Virus record (IMG/VR): IMGVR_UViG_3300024265_000224
Span: 1 to 21,317 of that record
Origin: a virus
DNA length: 21,317 nt
Reading direction: 5' to 3' (one strand)
Shown here: positions 6,175 through 13,312 of the stretch, in pieces
Layout of the letters: each line of letters begins with the position of its first letter
How positions within the stretch are numbered: position 1 is the first letter of the stretch
Made by a program: the position numbers and the translations under genes
Notes under the pieces: generated by a model
What the model saw: only the letters and a program-made list of their open reading frames with translations
The model's database searches: none
What the model was told of the DNA's origin: nothing

Positions 6175-6468
6175 ATGGGTTTCCCTCATAATCAGGAAGA
6201 AATAATGAGGGTTTCAAAAAATAATGATGGAATAATCATACCTAACAACCACCAGTTTCCATTTATTAAAATTGCAAATAAAGACGGAGATGCTAGTATG
6301 CTAAATGATCCTAGATATTCAGTTCTAGGTTCTAACCAAGATGGTTCTGACTTCCATTGTTGTACAAAGTTTTGTAGTAAAATGCCACAGACAGTTTGTA
6401 AAGAATGTAATGAATACATATGCGAAGATCATTTATTCCGACACCCAAATTGTCAAGAAGGTCGATGA
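6175..6468 (+). CDS. AN1/B-box-like zinc-finger protein
   Basis: The 97-residue product has a disordered N-terminal half and a C-terminal zinc site. The Cys/His order is CCTKFC, then CKECNEYIC, then DHLFRHPNC, which follows the C-x2-C-x4-C-x2-H pattern of AN1 and B-box treble-clef fingers. Such fingers bind proteins or nucleic acids. ATG 6175 is chosen for its distance to the TATA-like box at 6145-6151; TTG 6172 and ATG 6205 are alternatives. The stop overlaps the next start (ATGA). A shorter relative (CEICGEYLCDNH) is encoded at 17705-17863. Confidence 0.75.
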   Translation: MGFPHNQEEIMRVSKNNDGIIIPNNHQFPFIKIANKDGDASMLNDPRYSVLGSNQDGSDFHCCTKFCSKMPQTVCKECNEYICEDHLFRHPNCQEGR

Positions 6469-6734
6469 CTATGTATATTTGTAGGAACTGTAAAAAAGAA
6501 TTTGAAAAGAGTGAAAGTAAGACACCAGAAGGAAGTGTACCTTTCTATTGTACCAATGATTGTTATGAAGAATCATATGCAAAATTAGAGGTAATATGGC
6601 AGAAGAATAATCATAATGAAGAAAAGGCTTGGGCAGAATTTGAAAAGACAGTATGGGGAAAACAAGAATCATATACAGTAAAGCATGAGAAGGCAATAGA
6701 GTTTAAGGATGGGAAGAAAATTGAATATCGGTAG
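6465..6734 (+). CDS. Zinc-ribbon protein (FCS/MYM-like)
   Basis: The 89-residue product begins MTMYICRNCKKEF and continues to VPFYCTNDCYEES. The CxxC...CxxxC arrangement with aromatic flanks looks like a small FCS/MYM-type zinc finger, followed by a charged helical tail. The start at 6465 is chosen because it overlaps the preceding TGA; ATG 6471 is also possible. Function unknown. Confidence 0.7.
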   Translation: MTMYICRNCKKEFEKSESKTPEGSVPFYCTNDCYEESYAKLEVIWQKNNHNEEKAWAEFEKTVWGKQESYTVKHEKAIEFKDGKKIEYR

Positions 6735-6840
6735 TAAATTAACAAAATGTGAGTGCTATTGTGGATGTACTGCAATGGCTTTTACTAAGAGATGCTTGAG
6801 TTGCGAAACTCTAATTTCAAGGAGTGTTCCACATGGCTAA
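6709..6840 (+). CDS. Cys-rich microprotein, zinc-ribbon-like
   Basis: The 43-residue frame begins MGRKLNIGSKLTK and carries CECYCGC followed by CLSC, enough ligands for one or more zinc ions. It starts inside the end of the previous gene (26-base overlap) and its TAA overlaps the next ATG (6833). The chained overlaps and the Cys pattern support a real gene. Confidence 0.55.
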   Translation: MGRKLNIGSKLTKCECYCGCTAMAFTKRCLSCETLISRSVPHG

Positions 6841-7063
6841 AGACCTAGCAAATATTGAAGCAACTAAGAGGGCATTAGAGGATCTAAGAGATATGAGAGA
6901 TAGATGGAATAGAATACTAAGTCAACTAGACCTGTATTATACTAGAACTCCACAGGCAAATGGCTTTCCTAAAACTCAAGAATGGGCAATGGAACAATTA
7001 CAGAAGATTAATCAAACATCAGATGTATTAGAAGATCATCGAGAAGCATTGGAGAAAACATAA
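6833..7063 (+). CDS. Small helical protein of unknown function
   Basis: The 76-residue product, starting MAKDLANIEATKRALEDL, is strongly charged and predicted helical with heptad-like spacing, suggesting a coiled coil. The start at 6833 is chosen over GTG 6824 because it overlaps the preceding stop. The TAA shares its last base with the next ATG. Confidence 0.7.
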   Translation: MAKDLANIEATKRALEDLRDMRDRWNRILSQLDLYYTRTPQANGFPKTQEWAMEQLQKINQTSDVLEDHREALEKT

Positions 7064-7161
7064 TGGAAAGAGTTTATTGTAGAAGTTGCCCATTAGAAAG
7101 ACACTGTGTTAACAAATGTACTTGTATGGTAGAGAGGTTAATTGATGAAAACAACTCCTAA
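7063..7161 (+). CDS. Cys-rich microprotein
   Basis: The 32-residue frame reads MERVYCRSCPLERHC and then CTC. Five Cys and one His within 20 residues suggest a zinc knuckle. It overlaps the previous stop (TAATG) and the following gene. Confidence 0.55.
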   Translation: MERVYCRSCPLERHCVNKCTCMVERLIDENNS

Positions 7162-7273
7162 AAGATTAAGGCGAGGATACAAACAACTCGGAGAAGAACA
7201 AACTAGAGAATCCTATTTAGAGAATCTGTTTGATGAAATAACAGAAGCAATAGAGGATACTGATGAAGAATAA
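7145..7273 (+). CDS. Acidic microprotein of unknown function
   Basis: The 42-residue product has a basic start (MKTTPKRLRRGYKQL) and an acidic helical end (FDEITEAIEDTDEE). It overlaps both neighbours (7145 within the previous gene, stop within the next). No family recognised. Confidence 0.55.
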   Translation: MKTTPKRLRRGYKQLGEEQTRESYLENLFDEITEAIEDTDEE

Positions 7274-7415
7274 ATACGCACTAATCAAACTACCAGATGG
7301 GAAATATATGAAGATACAAAACCTAAAACAGTGTAGTGAATGTAAGCATATACCTTGGTGTACTCTGTTTGATTTGCATGAATACGGACATAAGAAGGAG
7401 TGTAGTTGGAGTTGA
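7263..7415 (+). CDS. Zinc-knuckle microprotein
   Basis: The 50-residue product has CSECKHIPWC and a later C in KKECSWS, with His residues between, consistent with a single zinc site. The TGA overlaps the TTG start of the terminase small subunit (TTGA). Position just before the terminase pair is notable; function unknown. Confidence 0.6.
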   Translation: MKNKYALIKLPDGKYMKIQNLKQCSECKHIPWCTLFDLHEYGHKKECSWS

Positions 7416-7903
7416 CAGAACAAACTGAAAAGGATAAGGAGGTAGAAAAACGTAGAGTTAAGATAAATTTTATGCTAACCAAAGGTTTAACAGAATTAGA
7501 TATTGCTCAACAAACTGGTTGGTCTATTGCGACTATTGAAAGAGATGTTGCATGGTTAAGAGAAGAATCTAAGAATTGGATAGATACTCTAGCCAAGGGA
7601 GGTTTTATTTTTGAATGGCAGAAACATCAAGAGAAATTAAAAGATACAGAACGTCAACTGAATATTATGTTAGAGGAAACTGACTTAGATGAACAGAAGA
7701 AAGATGCAGAGGGCAAACCAAAAAGAAAGTACAAGATTAGAGGAGAAGAACGAGCAAAGATATTGAAACAAAGAGATGATAACATTGCAATGCAAAATCA
7801 AATGATGTTAGATGGTCCTACTGTGCATATTATGAAAACAAGATTAGGAGGATTGGAAGAAGATGGTCAAACAGCCAGCAAATTTTCGCAAGAAAGCCAA
7901 TGA
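7412..7903 (+). CDS. Terminase small subunit-like protein
   Basis: The 163-residue product has an N-terminal helix-turn-helix (about residues 25-50, GLTELDIAQQTGWSIATIER) followed by long charged helices, the usual layout of TerS DNA-recognition subunits. It overlaps the TerL start by 41 bases, which is the main support for the call. The start is the TTG at 7412, overlapping the preceding TGA; TTG 7406 would add two residues. It would bind viral DNA and pass it to TerL. Without a profile search an unrelated HTH regulator remains possible. Confidence 0.7.
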   Translation: MTEQTEKDKEVEKRRVKINFMLTKGLTELDIAQQTGWSIATIERDVAWLREESKNWIDTLAKGGFIFEWQKHQEKLKDTERQLNIMLEETDLDEQKKDAEGKPKRKYKIRGEERAKILKQRDDNIAMQNQMMLDGPTVHIMKTRLGGLEEDGQTASKFSQESQ

Positions 7904-9704
7904 GTATGGTCTTACTGAAACTGAAGTAGGATTACCAAAACTTCCTACTGATTATATCAAGTGGATAGAACAAGCAAGACCTATTGTAGAAGGTGGTATC
8001 CGTAGAGATTGGAGATTAACACCAATGTGGGAAGCACCATATTACGACAGAGAAGATTTAATGGTAGTTAATGGAAGGCAAACTTACAAATCTACATTTG
8101 CTACTGACTTGTTAGCATGTGAAACAACTTCTAAAAAAGGAAAGAGTGTAGCATACATTACCTATGATGATAATTCTAGGTCAGCATTTTCTAATCAGAA
8201 ATTAAGAGTAGGAACATTTCTTATGAATCCAGTACTTAGTAGATTTCCAAGACGAGGAAAATCAGCAGGTAATGTAGGTGAAGTATCTTTATTCAACAAC
8301 AGTTCTATCTATTGTATTACTGATAACTATGAGTACAGACATGCAGAAGGTAAATCATTATCATTAACAATTTGTGATGAAGCACAATATCAAGACATAC
8401 AATTCTTTCCTAAGTTACAAGAAACAATGACAGCAACCAAGGGAAGATTAGCAGTATTAGGAATTGGTGGAGAATCTGGTTCACCTTATGAAAAACTATG
8501 GCTTACTTCTAATCAAATGGAATGGATATATGATGACAAGTTTTGGCGAGAGGGATTAAGATTTGGTTACACTAATCTAAATGGAAAAGAAGAATACATA
8601 TTTGCTAACACTAATTTGATAGTTGGTGATTATCTTTACAAATTACTCAAAGGTCATTGGGAAATTCCTAGTGGTATAAAGGATAATCAATTCTTTCATG
8701 GCTATCATATGCCACAACATATCTTTCCTACAATACCTTTGACAATAAAAGACGCAGTAGAAAAGTATGGATTAAAACCAAGAGATAGTATAGAGTACAA
8801 ACAGATTCACAATCCTCCTAGTGTTTATCTTACTCACGTTCTTGGTGGATTCTATCATGCAGTAAGACGACCTGTAACAAGAGAAATGGTATTGGCTTGT
8901 ATGGAACCATATCCATATTATCGACTTAGTACACCAGAACAAATAGCAGGAATAAAAGATATTTACCAAGATACTGTTAAGATAGGTCTTGGAGTTGACT
9001 TTGGTTCAGGTCCTAGTAGAAGTGCTACAGTAATTGCAATAATAATTCACTGGTTAAAATCTAATAGATACCATCTAGCATATTTAGATAAAAGACCACA
9101 GGAAAATCAATTAGAACAGGCAGAACTAATCAATGGAATATTCAAGAGGGCAAAATGTGATATAGGAATTGGTGATTTAGGATACGGACAGAACCAAGTT
9201 AAGTTAATTCAAGATGGTGGTGCTAATCCTAAGACTGGAAAACTATTTGATGGTGTAGGTAGTGGTGCTTTCATAGGCAGTAGAATGATAGGAGATGAAC
9301 GCAAACCATTCTTAAAATATGAGAAGAAAATAGATGAACATGGTGAAATTGCAGGAACTTTCACAATGGATAAGACTACAGAGATTCAAGGATTTATTGA
9401 TATGTTAGGAATACAAATATCTCATCCAAATCATCCTACTAACAGTAGATATAGACGACCTAAATTTATGATACCATATCATTATGAATCACAGTGGGAA
9501 ACAGAATGGTTAATTGATGACTTTACTGATATAACTAGAAGGGATTTAGAAAAGTCTGATGATATTGCAGTAACTGAGGATAGACGAATAAAGGCAAGGA
9601 AACAGTTTAACCATCCAAAAGATAGTACAATGGCTATCATATACGCAAAACGTGCAATCGAATCAGCAACTGAATGGTATTGGGTAAGTGCTGGAAGTTC
9701 TTAA
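7863..9704 (+). CDS. terL: Terminase large subunit
   Basis: The 613-residue product is the DNA-packaging ATPase/nuclease. The ATPase half has a Walker A-like VVNGRQTYKST (68-78) with K76 and S77, and Walker B LTICDEAQ (168-175) with D172 and E173. The nuclease half has the RNase H-like first acidic strand GLGVDFGSGPSRSATV (375-390, D379), a second acid in GIGDLGYG (D438) and a third near HPKDSTMAIIYAKRA (D587). The Walker A departs from the usual GKS/T: Tyr replaces the Gly before Lys. Length is normal. No portal gene follows, although phages usually place it there; a SPOUT-like gene comes next. Confidence 0.95.
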   Translation: MVKQPANFRKKANEYGLTETEVGLPKLPTDYIKWIEQARPIVEGGIRRDWRLTPMWEAPYYDREDLMVVNGRQTYKSTFATDLLACETTSKKGKSVAYITYDDNSRSAFSNQKLRVGTFLMNPVLSRFPRRGKSAGNVGEVSLFNNSSIYCITDNYEYRHAEGKSLSLTICDEAQYQDIQFFPKLQETMTATKGRLAVLGIGGESGSPYEKLWLTSNQMEWIYDDKFWREGLRFGYTNLNGKEEYIFANTNLIVGDYLYKLLKGHWEIPSGIKDNQFFHGYHMPQHIFPTIPLTIKDAVEKYGLKPRDSIEYKQIHNPPSVYLTHVLGGFYHAVRRPVTREMVLACMEPYPYYRLSTPEQIAGIKDIYQDTVKIGLGVDFGSGPSRSATVIAIIIHWLKSNRYHLAYLDKRPQENQLEQAELINGIFKRAKCDIGIGDLGYGQNQVKLIQDGGANPKTGKLFDGVGSGAFIGSRMIGDERKPFLKYEKKIDEHGEIAGTFTMDKTTEIQGFIDMLGIQISHPNHPTNSRYRRPKFMIPYHYESQWETEWLIDDFTDITRRDLEKSDDIAVTEDRRIKARKQFNHPKDSTMAIIYAKRAIESATEWYWVSAGSS

Positions 9705-9708
9705 ATAT
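9701..9708 (+). promoter_or_regulatory. TATA-like box for the SPOUT-like gene
   Basis: TTAAATAT overlaps the TerL stop and lies 29 bases upstream of ATG 9730. A nine-codon reading frame (ATG 9707 to TGA 9731-9733) also overlaps this start, but is probably incidental. Confidence 0.4.
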
Positions 9709-9729
9709 GGGACAGAGGTTTGACTTAGT

Positions 9730-10206
9730 ATGACATTTGTAATTGGTTTAAGACGTAGAATAAATGAACACAAAATAAGACATTTAACAACTACTATGGA
9801 TGGAGAGGTATTTGAATTTATTGAGATGAGTGATCTACCTACTAACTTCCACAATGTATTTGTTGTTGATACTGTAAATGCTATGAAACATCTTATAGAT
9901 TACAAGCCACAAGAACTAAGAAATTACAAACATCCAGAAGATGCACTATACATATTTGGAGAAGATAGCAGTAATCTTGCATTTCATCAAGAGGTAATTA
10001 ATTCTAAGTTAAAGGGAGATGTTGTTTATATCGCACTTCCTAGTAGGGGAATGTTACACCAAGTAACAGCATGTGCATTTATTCTTTACGACAGGTACTA
10101 CAAACAATCTTTACAATATACTAATAAACCAGTGTTTGAAATGATGAATCGTGACTTACCGATTCAACAGAATACAAGTGAACAAGATTCTAGTATCCCT
10201 AATTAG
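9730..10206 (+). CDS. SPOUT (TrmH/SpoU-like) RNA methyltransferase-like protein
   Basis: The 158-residue product resembles the knotted C-terminal half of SPOUT methyltransferases. HPEDALYIFGEDSSNL (68-83) matches motif 2 (the 'G-x-E' turn), and VVYIALPSRGMLHQVTACAF (98-117) followed by ILYDRYY matches motif 3 (I-P ... N/H-x-x-x-A ... LY). Family members methylate ribose 2'-O or bases in tRNA and rRNA using SAM. The normal Asn in motif 3 is replaced by His-Gln. A diverged relative is encoded at 17273-17704. Substrate unknown; could protect viral or reprogram host RNA. Assignment rests on motif reading only. Confidence 0.6.
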   Translation: MTFVIGLRRRINEHKIRHLTTTMDGEVFEFIEMSDLPTNFHNVFVVDTVNAMKHLIDYKPQELRNYKHPEDALYIFGEDSSNLAFHQEVINSKLKGDVVYIALPSRGMLHQVTACAFILYDRYYKQSLQYTNKPVFEMMNRDLPIQQNTSEQDSSIPN

Positions 10207-10327
10207 AAATTTAGATGACTTAGATACAACTGAGTTAATTTCTGAGTTTAATTCTATTAGCCATTCTATGCAAGTTAGTGGTCAAAAATACATTTATGTT
10301 GTGGGACAAAACCACATTTATGAATAA
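10178..10327 (+). CDS. Small protein of unknown function
   Basis: This 49-residue frame, starting at GTG 10178 and reading MNKILVSLIRNLDDLDTTEL, has normal codon use and alternating hydrophobic residues. A further in-frame GTG at 10151 is possible. It overlaps the SPOUT-like gene by 29 bases and its TAA overlaps the next ATG (10320). No family recognised. Confidence 0.5.
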   Translation: MNKILVSLIRNLDDLDTTELISEFNSISHSMQVSGQKYIYVVGQNHIYE

Positions 10328-10478
10328 GCATAACGAGATAGAACCTACAGAAATCTGTCCTGTTTGTCGTAAGAAGATAACAAAACATTCTGACGATGAA
10401 GCAGAGAACTGTATGAAAGAGTTATTAATCCAAATTAAGAGGGAGCATAGGGAATTTGAACAAGAGTTCAGACCATAA
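10320..10478 (+). CDS. Zinc-finger microprotein (copy A)
   Basis: The 52-residue product begins MNKHNEIEPTEICPVCRKK and continues ITKHSDDEAENCMKELL, giving CxxC then H then C ligands and a helical tail. The start at 10320 overlaps the preceding TAA. It is closely similar in layout to the next gene, so the two look like a tandem duplication. Confidence 0.65.
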   Translation: MNKHNEIEPTEICPVCRKKITKHSDDEAENCMKELLIQIKREHREFEQEFRP

Positions 10479-10608
10479 TCTTAAATGTTCTATATGTGGA
10501 AAGATGACTAACGAGCATAATCAAGAACAGGCAATAAATTGTATTTCTGCGATAGATGAATGGCTCATCTACGAACTACAATCTAGGGTAAAGAAAAAGA
10601 ACGTATAG
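10456..10608 (+). CDS. Zinc-finger microprotein (copy B)
   Basis: The 50-residue frame from TTG 10456 reads NKSSDHNLKCSICGKM then TNEHNQEQAINCISAI: the same CxxC-x(6-7)-H-x(8)-C spacing as copy A, with a helical tail. It overlaps copy A by 23 bases. Shared spacing between adjacent genes supports both being real. Confidence 0.6.
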   Translation: MNKSSDHNLKCSICGKMTNEHNQEQAINCISAIDEWLIYELQSRVKKKNV

Positions 10609-10648
10609 GCATATTAATATAGAACATAATAATTTATGAAACTAGTAA

Positions 10649-10771
10649 TTGTCAAGAATAAAAGAAGTTTGCGATAATTGTGGTTTTATGATGCAAGGAT
10701 CTACAGCATGTCATTTACAATGTAAGAACTGTGGACATATGATGGACTGTACGGATTTGGGGTTACACTAA
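10649..10771 (+). CDS. Zinc-ribbon microprotein
   Basis: The 40-residue frame from TTG 10649 has CDNCGFMMQGSTACHLQC followed by CGHMMDC, a compact CxxC...C...CxxC...C zinc ribbon similar to Cys-rich tails of nucleotide-metabolism enzymes. A 13-codon frame from ATG 10636 overlaps its start, and a TATA-like TTAATATA sits at 10614-10621. Stop overlaps the next start (TAATG). Confidence 0.55.
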   Translation: MSRIKEVCDNCGFMMQGSTACHLQCKNCGHMMDCTDLGLH

Positions 10772-10878
10772 TGGTTTGTTCTAAATGCTTTATGCGAGAT
10801 AAGAAAGACCAGTGTGACCATGACAAAGGTATCTATCATAAGATTTACATTACAACATTTGAGGAAGAAAAGAAATGA
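10771..10878 (+). CDS. Zinc-knuckle microprotein
   Basis: The 35-residue product reads MVCSKCFMRDKKDQCDHDKG: CxxC...CxH provides four zinc ligands. Start and stop overlap both neighbours (TAATG and ATGATG). Function unknown. Confidence 0.55.
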   Translation: MVCSKCFMRDKKDQCDHDKGIYHKIYITTFEEEKK

Positions 10879-11051
10879 TGGAACAATGGTCAACCAAAAC
10901 AAGGTCTATAACAGCATGTAGAATGGAAACAAGGCATGGCAATCTTGGATTATATGTAGCATATGATGACGGTTGTGAAGAATTTACTTTTGGTGCTAGT
11001 TTGAAAATATTAAAGAAAACACTGGATGAGGTTTCTGTTGTTAGAGTGTGA
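10875..11051 (+). CDS. Small protein of unknown function
   Basis: The 58-residue product begins MMEQWSTKTRSITACRME and looks like a small alpha/beta domain (LGLYVAYDDG, then a helix SLKILKKTLDEV). It starts on an ATGATG that overlaps the previous TGA and overlaps the next frame by 14 bases. No family recognised. Confidence 0.55.
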   Translation: MMEQWSTKTRSITACRMETRHGNLGLYVAYDDGCEEFTFGASLKILKKTLDEVSVVRV

Positions 11052-11202
11052 TTATTGTAAGACTCATAAGTTTGAAGAATCTCTAGATGGATTAACTGCT
11101 TTATCTTATCATATTGTACTAGTACACGCAATGGAAATTAAGATGGCAGATCCTGTTGAATTAACAAATGATTGGTCAGGTAAGAGTGATATAACGCATT
11201 GA
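11038..11202 (+). CDS. C2H2-like zinc-finger microprotein
   Basis: The 54-residue frame from TTG 11038 has CDYCKTHKFEE and then SYHIVLVHAMEI, a CxxC ... HxxxxH spacing typical of C2H2 fingers. The stop TGA overlaps the next TTG start. Confidence 0.5.
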   Translation: MLECDYCKTHKFEESLDGLTALSYHIVLVHAMEIKMADPVELTNDWSGKSDITH

Positions 11203-11477
11203 ATGGTGTAGTAATTCCACAACCTCGTGCTAACTCAATACTTAGGGGAAATCTAAAGAAAATAGATCAAGAGGATCTACCAGTAACAATGGGAAGTGAA
11301 GTCTATATCATAAATGGTGGCTACGCACATGGAACTATGGTAATTGAGAAAATATCATTGGATAATGTTCATGGCTTTACTTGGTATCTAAAAGACATTA
11401 AGAGAATCATTCCTAAGAAGGTTAAGACTAAAGAAAAGAAATGGTCTAGATGGATAGAGGAAGTAGAACTTGTTTAA
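11199..11477 (+). CDS. Small beta-rich protein of unknown function
   Basis: The 92-residue product starts at TTG 11199, inside the preceding stop (TTGA). The middle part (VYIINGGYAHGTMVIEKI) looks like a small SH3/KOW-like barrel; the tail is Lys-rich and basic (PKKVKTKEKKWSRWIEE), which would suit nucleic-acid binding. Family not recognised. Confidence 0.65.
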   Translation: MNGVVIPQPRANSILRGNLKKIDQEDLPVTMGSEVYIINGGYAHGTMVIEKISLDNVHGFTWYLKDIKRIIPKKVKTKEKKWSRWIEEVELV

Positions 11478-11640
11478 TAAAGGAATAGTTGAAGAAATAG
11501 TATTCCATTGTGCTAACTGCTCTAAGATAATCAATCATCCTAGATGTGGGAAATTCTGTAATATGGGATGCTTTTACAGTCATATCAATAGTAATACTGA
11601 TATGTTTGAACACTGGTTAAGAAAGGAGATTGGAACTTGA
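11470..11640 (+). CDS. MYM-type-like zinc-finger microprotein
   Basis: The 56-residue frame from TTG 11470 has CANCSKIINHPRCGKFC followed by NMGC. The aromatic-flanked Cys pairs resemble FCS/MYM fingers. It overlaps the previous gene by eight bases; its stop overlaps a possible TTG 11637. Confidence 0.55.
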   Translation: MFNKGIVEEIVFHCANCSKIINHPRCGKFCNMGCFYSHINSNTDMFEHWLRKEIGT

Positions 11641-11761
11641 CATTACGTTCTCGATATTGTGGGCTATTGTTGTTATTGGATCTTGTGCGATCCTATACCA
11701 TGAGTGGAGGGCATTTAAGAAAGATAGACATAGATATTATGGAAGAACTGGAAAGGATTAA
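11630..11761 (+). CDS. Single-pass membrane microprotein
   Basis: The 43-residue frame from TTG 11630 contains a clear membrane helix, DITFSILWAIVVIGSCAILY, followed by a basic tail HEWRAFKKDRHRYY, which predicts the tail in the cytoplasm. Codon use is like the neighbours. A competing frame from TTG 11637 has a GGAG at 11625-11628 at good ribosome-binding distance but reads poorly in its first half, so this frame is preferred. Confidence 0.45.
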   Translation: MELDITFSILWAIVVIGSCAILYHEWRAFKKDRHRYYGRTGKD

Positions 11762-11792
11762 AGGCTTAAAAGATAAAGGTGCGAATCAGTGA
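11700..11792 (+). CDS. Overlapping helical microprotein
   Basis: The 30-residue frame from ATG 11700 (MSGGHLRKIDIDIMEELERI) overlaps the membrane microprotein out of frame by 62 bases. It runs into the start of the metallopeptidase gene. It could alternatively begin at TTG 11637, overlapping the previous TGA, giving 51 residues. Confidence 0.4.
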   Translation: MSGGHLRKIDIDIMEELERIKGLKDKGANQ

Positions 11793-12204
11793 TATGGAAA
11801 TCTCCTGTACTCCTGATGAAAACGTTTTTGACGATGGTGATTGGGAATTGATTGATGCCTTAGTAAGAGTATTCAGTTCTATGTTTCATATCAAAGGTCA
11901 TGTAACTGTACTAGATGATACCCAATGGAAAAACTATATGACAAACGGAGAAACACCAGCAGAGAAAAAGAAAACAGAAGCAGAAATAGATTCATTGTTT
12001 GGACAAGCAGATACTGAAACTAATTCAATATGGTTAAACCCAAGAATACTTAAACGAAGTTATGATCAACTAGTAGATACTATTGTACATGAATTATTAC
12101 ATATCAGATTCCCTAAAGACTCAGAGGAACAGATTATGAATAAAGAGAGAAAACTTATAGGGAGGTTTGATACGTTGAGAAAACAGAGATGGTGTTATGT
12201 CTAA
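11779..12204 (+). CDS. SprT-like putative zinc metallopeptidase
   Basis: The 141-residue product has the zinc motif VHELLHIRFP (103-112: H104, E105, H108) after a helix LVDTI, followed by DSEEQIMNKERKLIG, a typical arrangement in SprT-like and other minimal gluzincin-type domains where an acidic residue downstream is the third ligand. It has no signal peptide, so it acts in the cytoplasm or virion. GTG 11779 is listed; ATG 11794 is an equally good start. It overlaps the phosphoesterase start by eight bases. Possible roles include prohead maturation or cleavage of DNA-protein crosslinks; neither is shown. Confidence 0.7.
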   Translation: MRISDMEISCTPDENVFDDGDWELIDALVRVFSSMFHIKGHVTVLDDTQWKNYMTNGETPAEKKKTEAEIDSLFGQADTETNSIWLNPRILKRSYDQLVDTIVHELLHIRFPKDSEEQIMNKERKLIGRFDTLRKQRWCYV

Positions 12205-13033
12205 AACAAAACGTACAGTATTCATAAATGATACTCATTGTGGCTCTAGTGTTGGTCTAATGTCAGATAAAGCACAGGGAGATGAAGGTAGGAAAATAGC
12301 AATGACAACTCAGCAGGGTTACATGTTAGACCACTGGAAAGAAACTGCTAAGAAATGGCGAAATCCTGATTGTATTGTATTAATGGGTGACTTAATAGAT
12401 GGTAGAGCACGTTATGATAATTCAACTTCTGTTTGGACACCCGATATGGATTTACAAGCACAAGATTTTAAGAGATTATTTGATTTTTGGGGAAAGGCTA
12501 AGAATGTATATTGTATTATTGGTACTCCAACTCACGTTATGGATGCAACAATTAAAGTCGAAGAACAAATAGCAAGGGACCTTGGTGCAATAAGAGAAAA
12601 CTCTCGACATGCTACGGAAGCCAAGTTAATTAATCTAGCACCACCTCAAACTTACAATACAGATAAAGAAAGAATAGTTCACTGTGCTCATCATATAGGT
12701 TCTACTAAGGTATGGATGTATCGAGGAACTGCACCAAGTAGAGCAATGGCAATGATGATGTTAAATGAATCACACTTCCTAGAACGTAAAAGAAAAATAT
12801 TTGGTATAGTTAGAGCACACGTACATCACTATTGGCAAGAGAAAAGTTCCAGTAGATTAATGCAGATATTGCCATGCTACCAATTACAAACACCATTTAT
12901 GTATAAGGTAATGCCTGAATCTCCTCCCGACTTAGGATCAGTACAATTTACTTTTCACGAAGATGGAACTTGGGAAGATGAACATCACATGCTACCTTCT
13001 AAACTTATGCGTCATAAGGTACATCAAGCATGA
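12197..13033 (+). CDS. Calcineurin-like metallophosphoesterase
   Basis: The 278-residue product has the full metal site of the superfamily in order: D12 and H14 in NDTHCG, D65 in MGDLIDG (63-69), a variant of the usual GNHD/E block as IIGTPTH (107-113), HCAHH (162-166) and RAHVHHY (206-212) for GHxH. The Asn of GNH is replaced by Thr or Pro, as seen in other viral members. Substrates range from cyclic nucleotides and dinucleotides to DNA ends and phosphoproteins. In a virus it could act in DNA processing or in degrading host signalling nucleotides; the sequence cannot decide. It sits between small genes with overlapping ends. Confidence 0.87.
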   Translation: MSKTKRTVFINDTHCGSSVGLMSDKAQGDEGRKIAMTTQQGYMLDHWKETAKKWRNPDCIVLMGDLIDGRARYDNSTSVWTPDMDLQAQDFKRLFDFWGKAKNVYCIIGTPTHVMDATIKVEEQIARDLGAIRENSRHATEAKLINLAPPQTYNTDKERIVHCAHHIGSTKVWMYRGTAPSRAMAMMMLNESHFLERKRKIFGIVRAHVHHYWQEKSSSRLMQILPCYQLQTPFMYKVMPESPPDLGSVQFTFHEDGTWEDEHHMLPSKLMRHKVHQA

Positions 13034-13146
13034 GAAGTAAAACAGTAATTCAAAGAATGTATAAAGACGCAAAAGAATATAGTCATATAACAGAATACAA
13101 TCGAGGATATTTTAAATGCTTACAAGACATATTGGAAATAGGATGA
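13030..13146 (+). CDS. Microprotein of unknown function
   Basis: The 38-residue product (MRSKTVIQRMYKDAKEYSHI start) is a basic, probably helical peptide. Its ATG overlaps the phosphoesterase TGA (ATGA) and its TGA overlaps the next ATG. The coupling supports translation. Confidence 0.55.
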   Translation: MRSKTVIQRMYKDAKEYSHITEYNRGYFKCLQDILEIG

Positions 13147-13229
13147 CACCTTTGGAAGTTTGGTCTATAAGTAGTGTTATAGTTTGTATGGGATTATTGA
13201 CTTATGGATGGATGTTGTTTAGAAAATGA
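13143..13229 (+). CDS. Single-pass membrane microprotein
   Basis: The 28-residue product is nearly all membrane helix: VWSISSVIVCMGLLTYGWML (residues 6-25), ending FRK. It is linked by ATGA overlaps on both sides. Confidence 0.55.
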   Translation: MTPLEVWSISSVIVCMGLLTYGWMLFRK

Positions 13230-13312
13230 AATGTCCTAGATGTAATAAAGAAAATGATTCACCTTGGGTAGAGTGTAATGATTGTATTGAGAAGGTGTAT
13301 CCAGAAACATGA
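13226..13312 (+). CDS. Zinc-ribbon microprotein
   Basis: The 28-residue product has CPRCNKEN and CNDC, a minimal two-knuckle zinc ribbon. ATGA overlaps join it to both neighbours. Confidence 0.6.
   Translation: MKCPRCNKENDSPWVECNDCIEKVYPET

Noticed and set aside
9663-9854. Minus-strand 63-residue frame across the TerL/SPOUT junction
   Set aside because: Antisense to two well-supported genes, with no promoter-like box.
10850-11131. Minus-strand 93-residue frame
   Set aside because: Opposite to three overlapping plus-strand microgenes with coupled starts and zinc motifs; no promoter.
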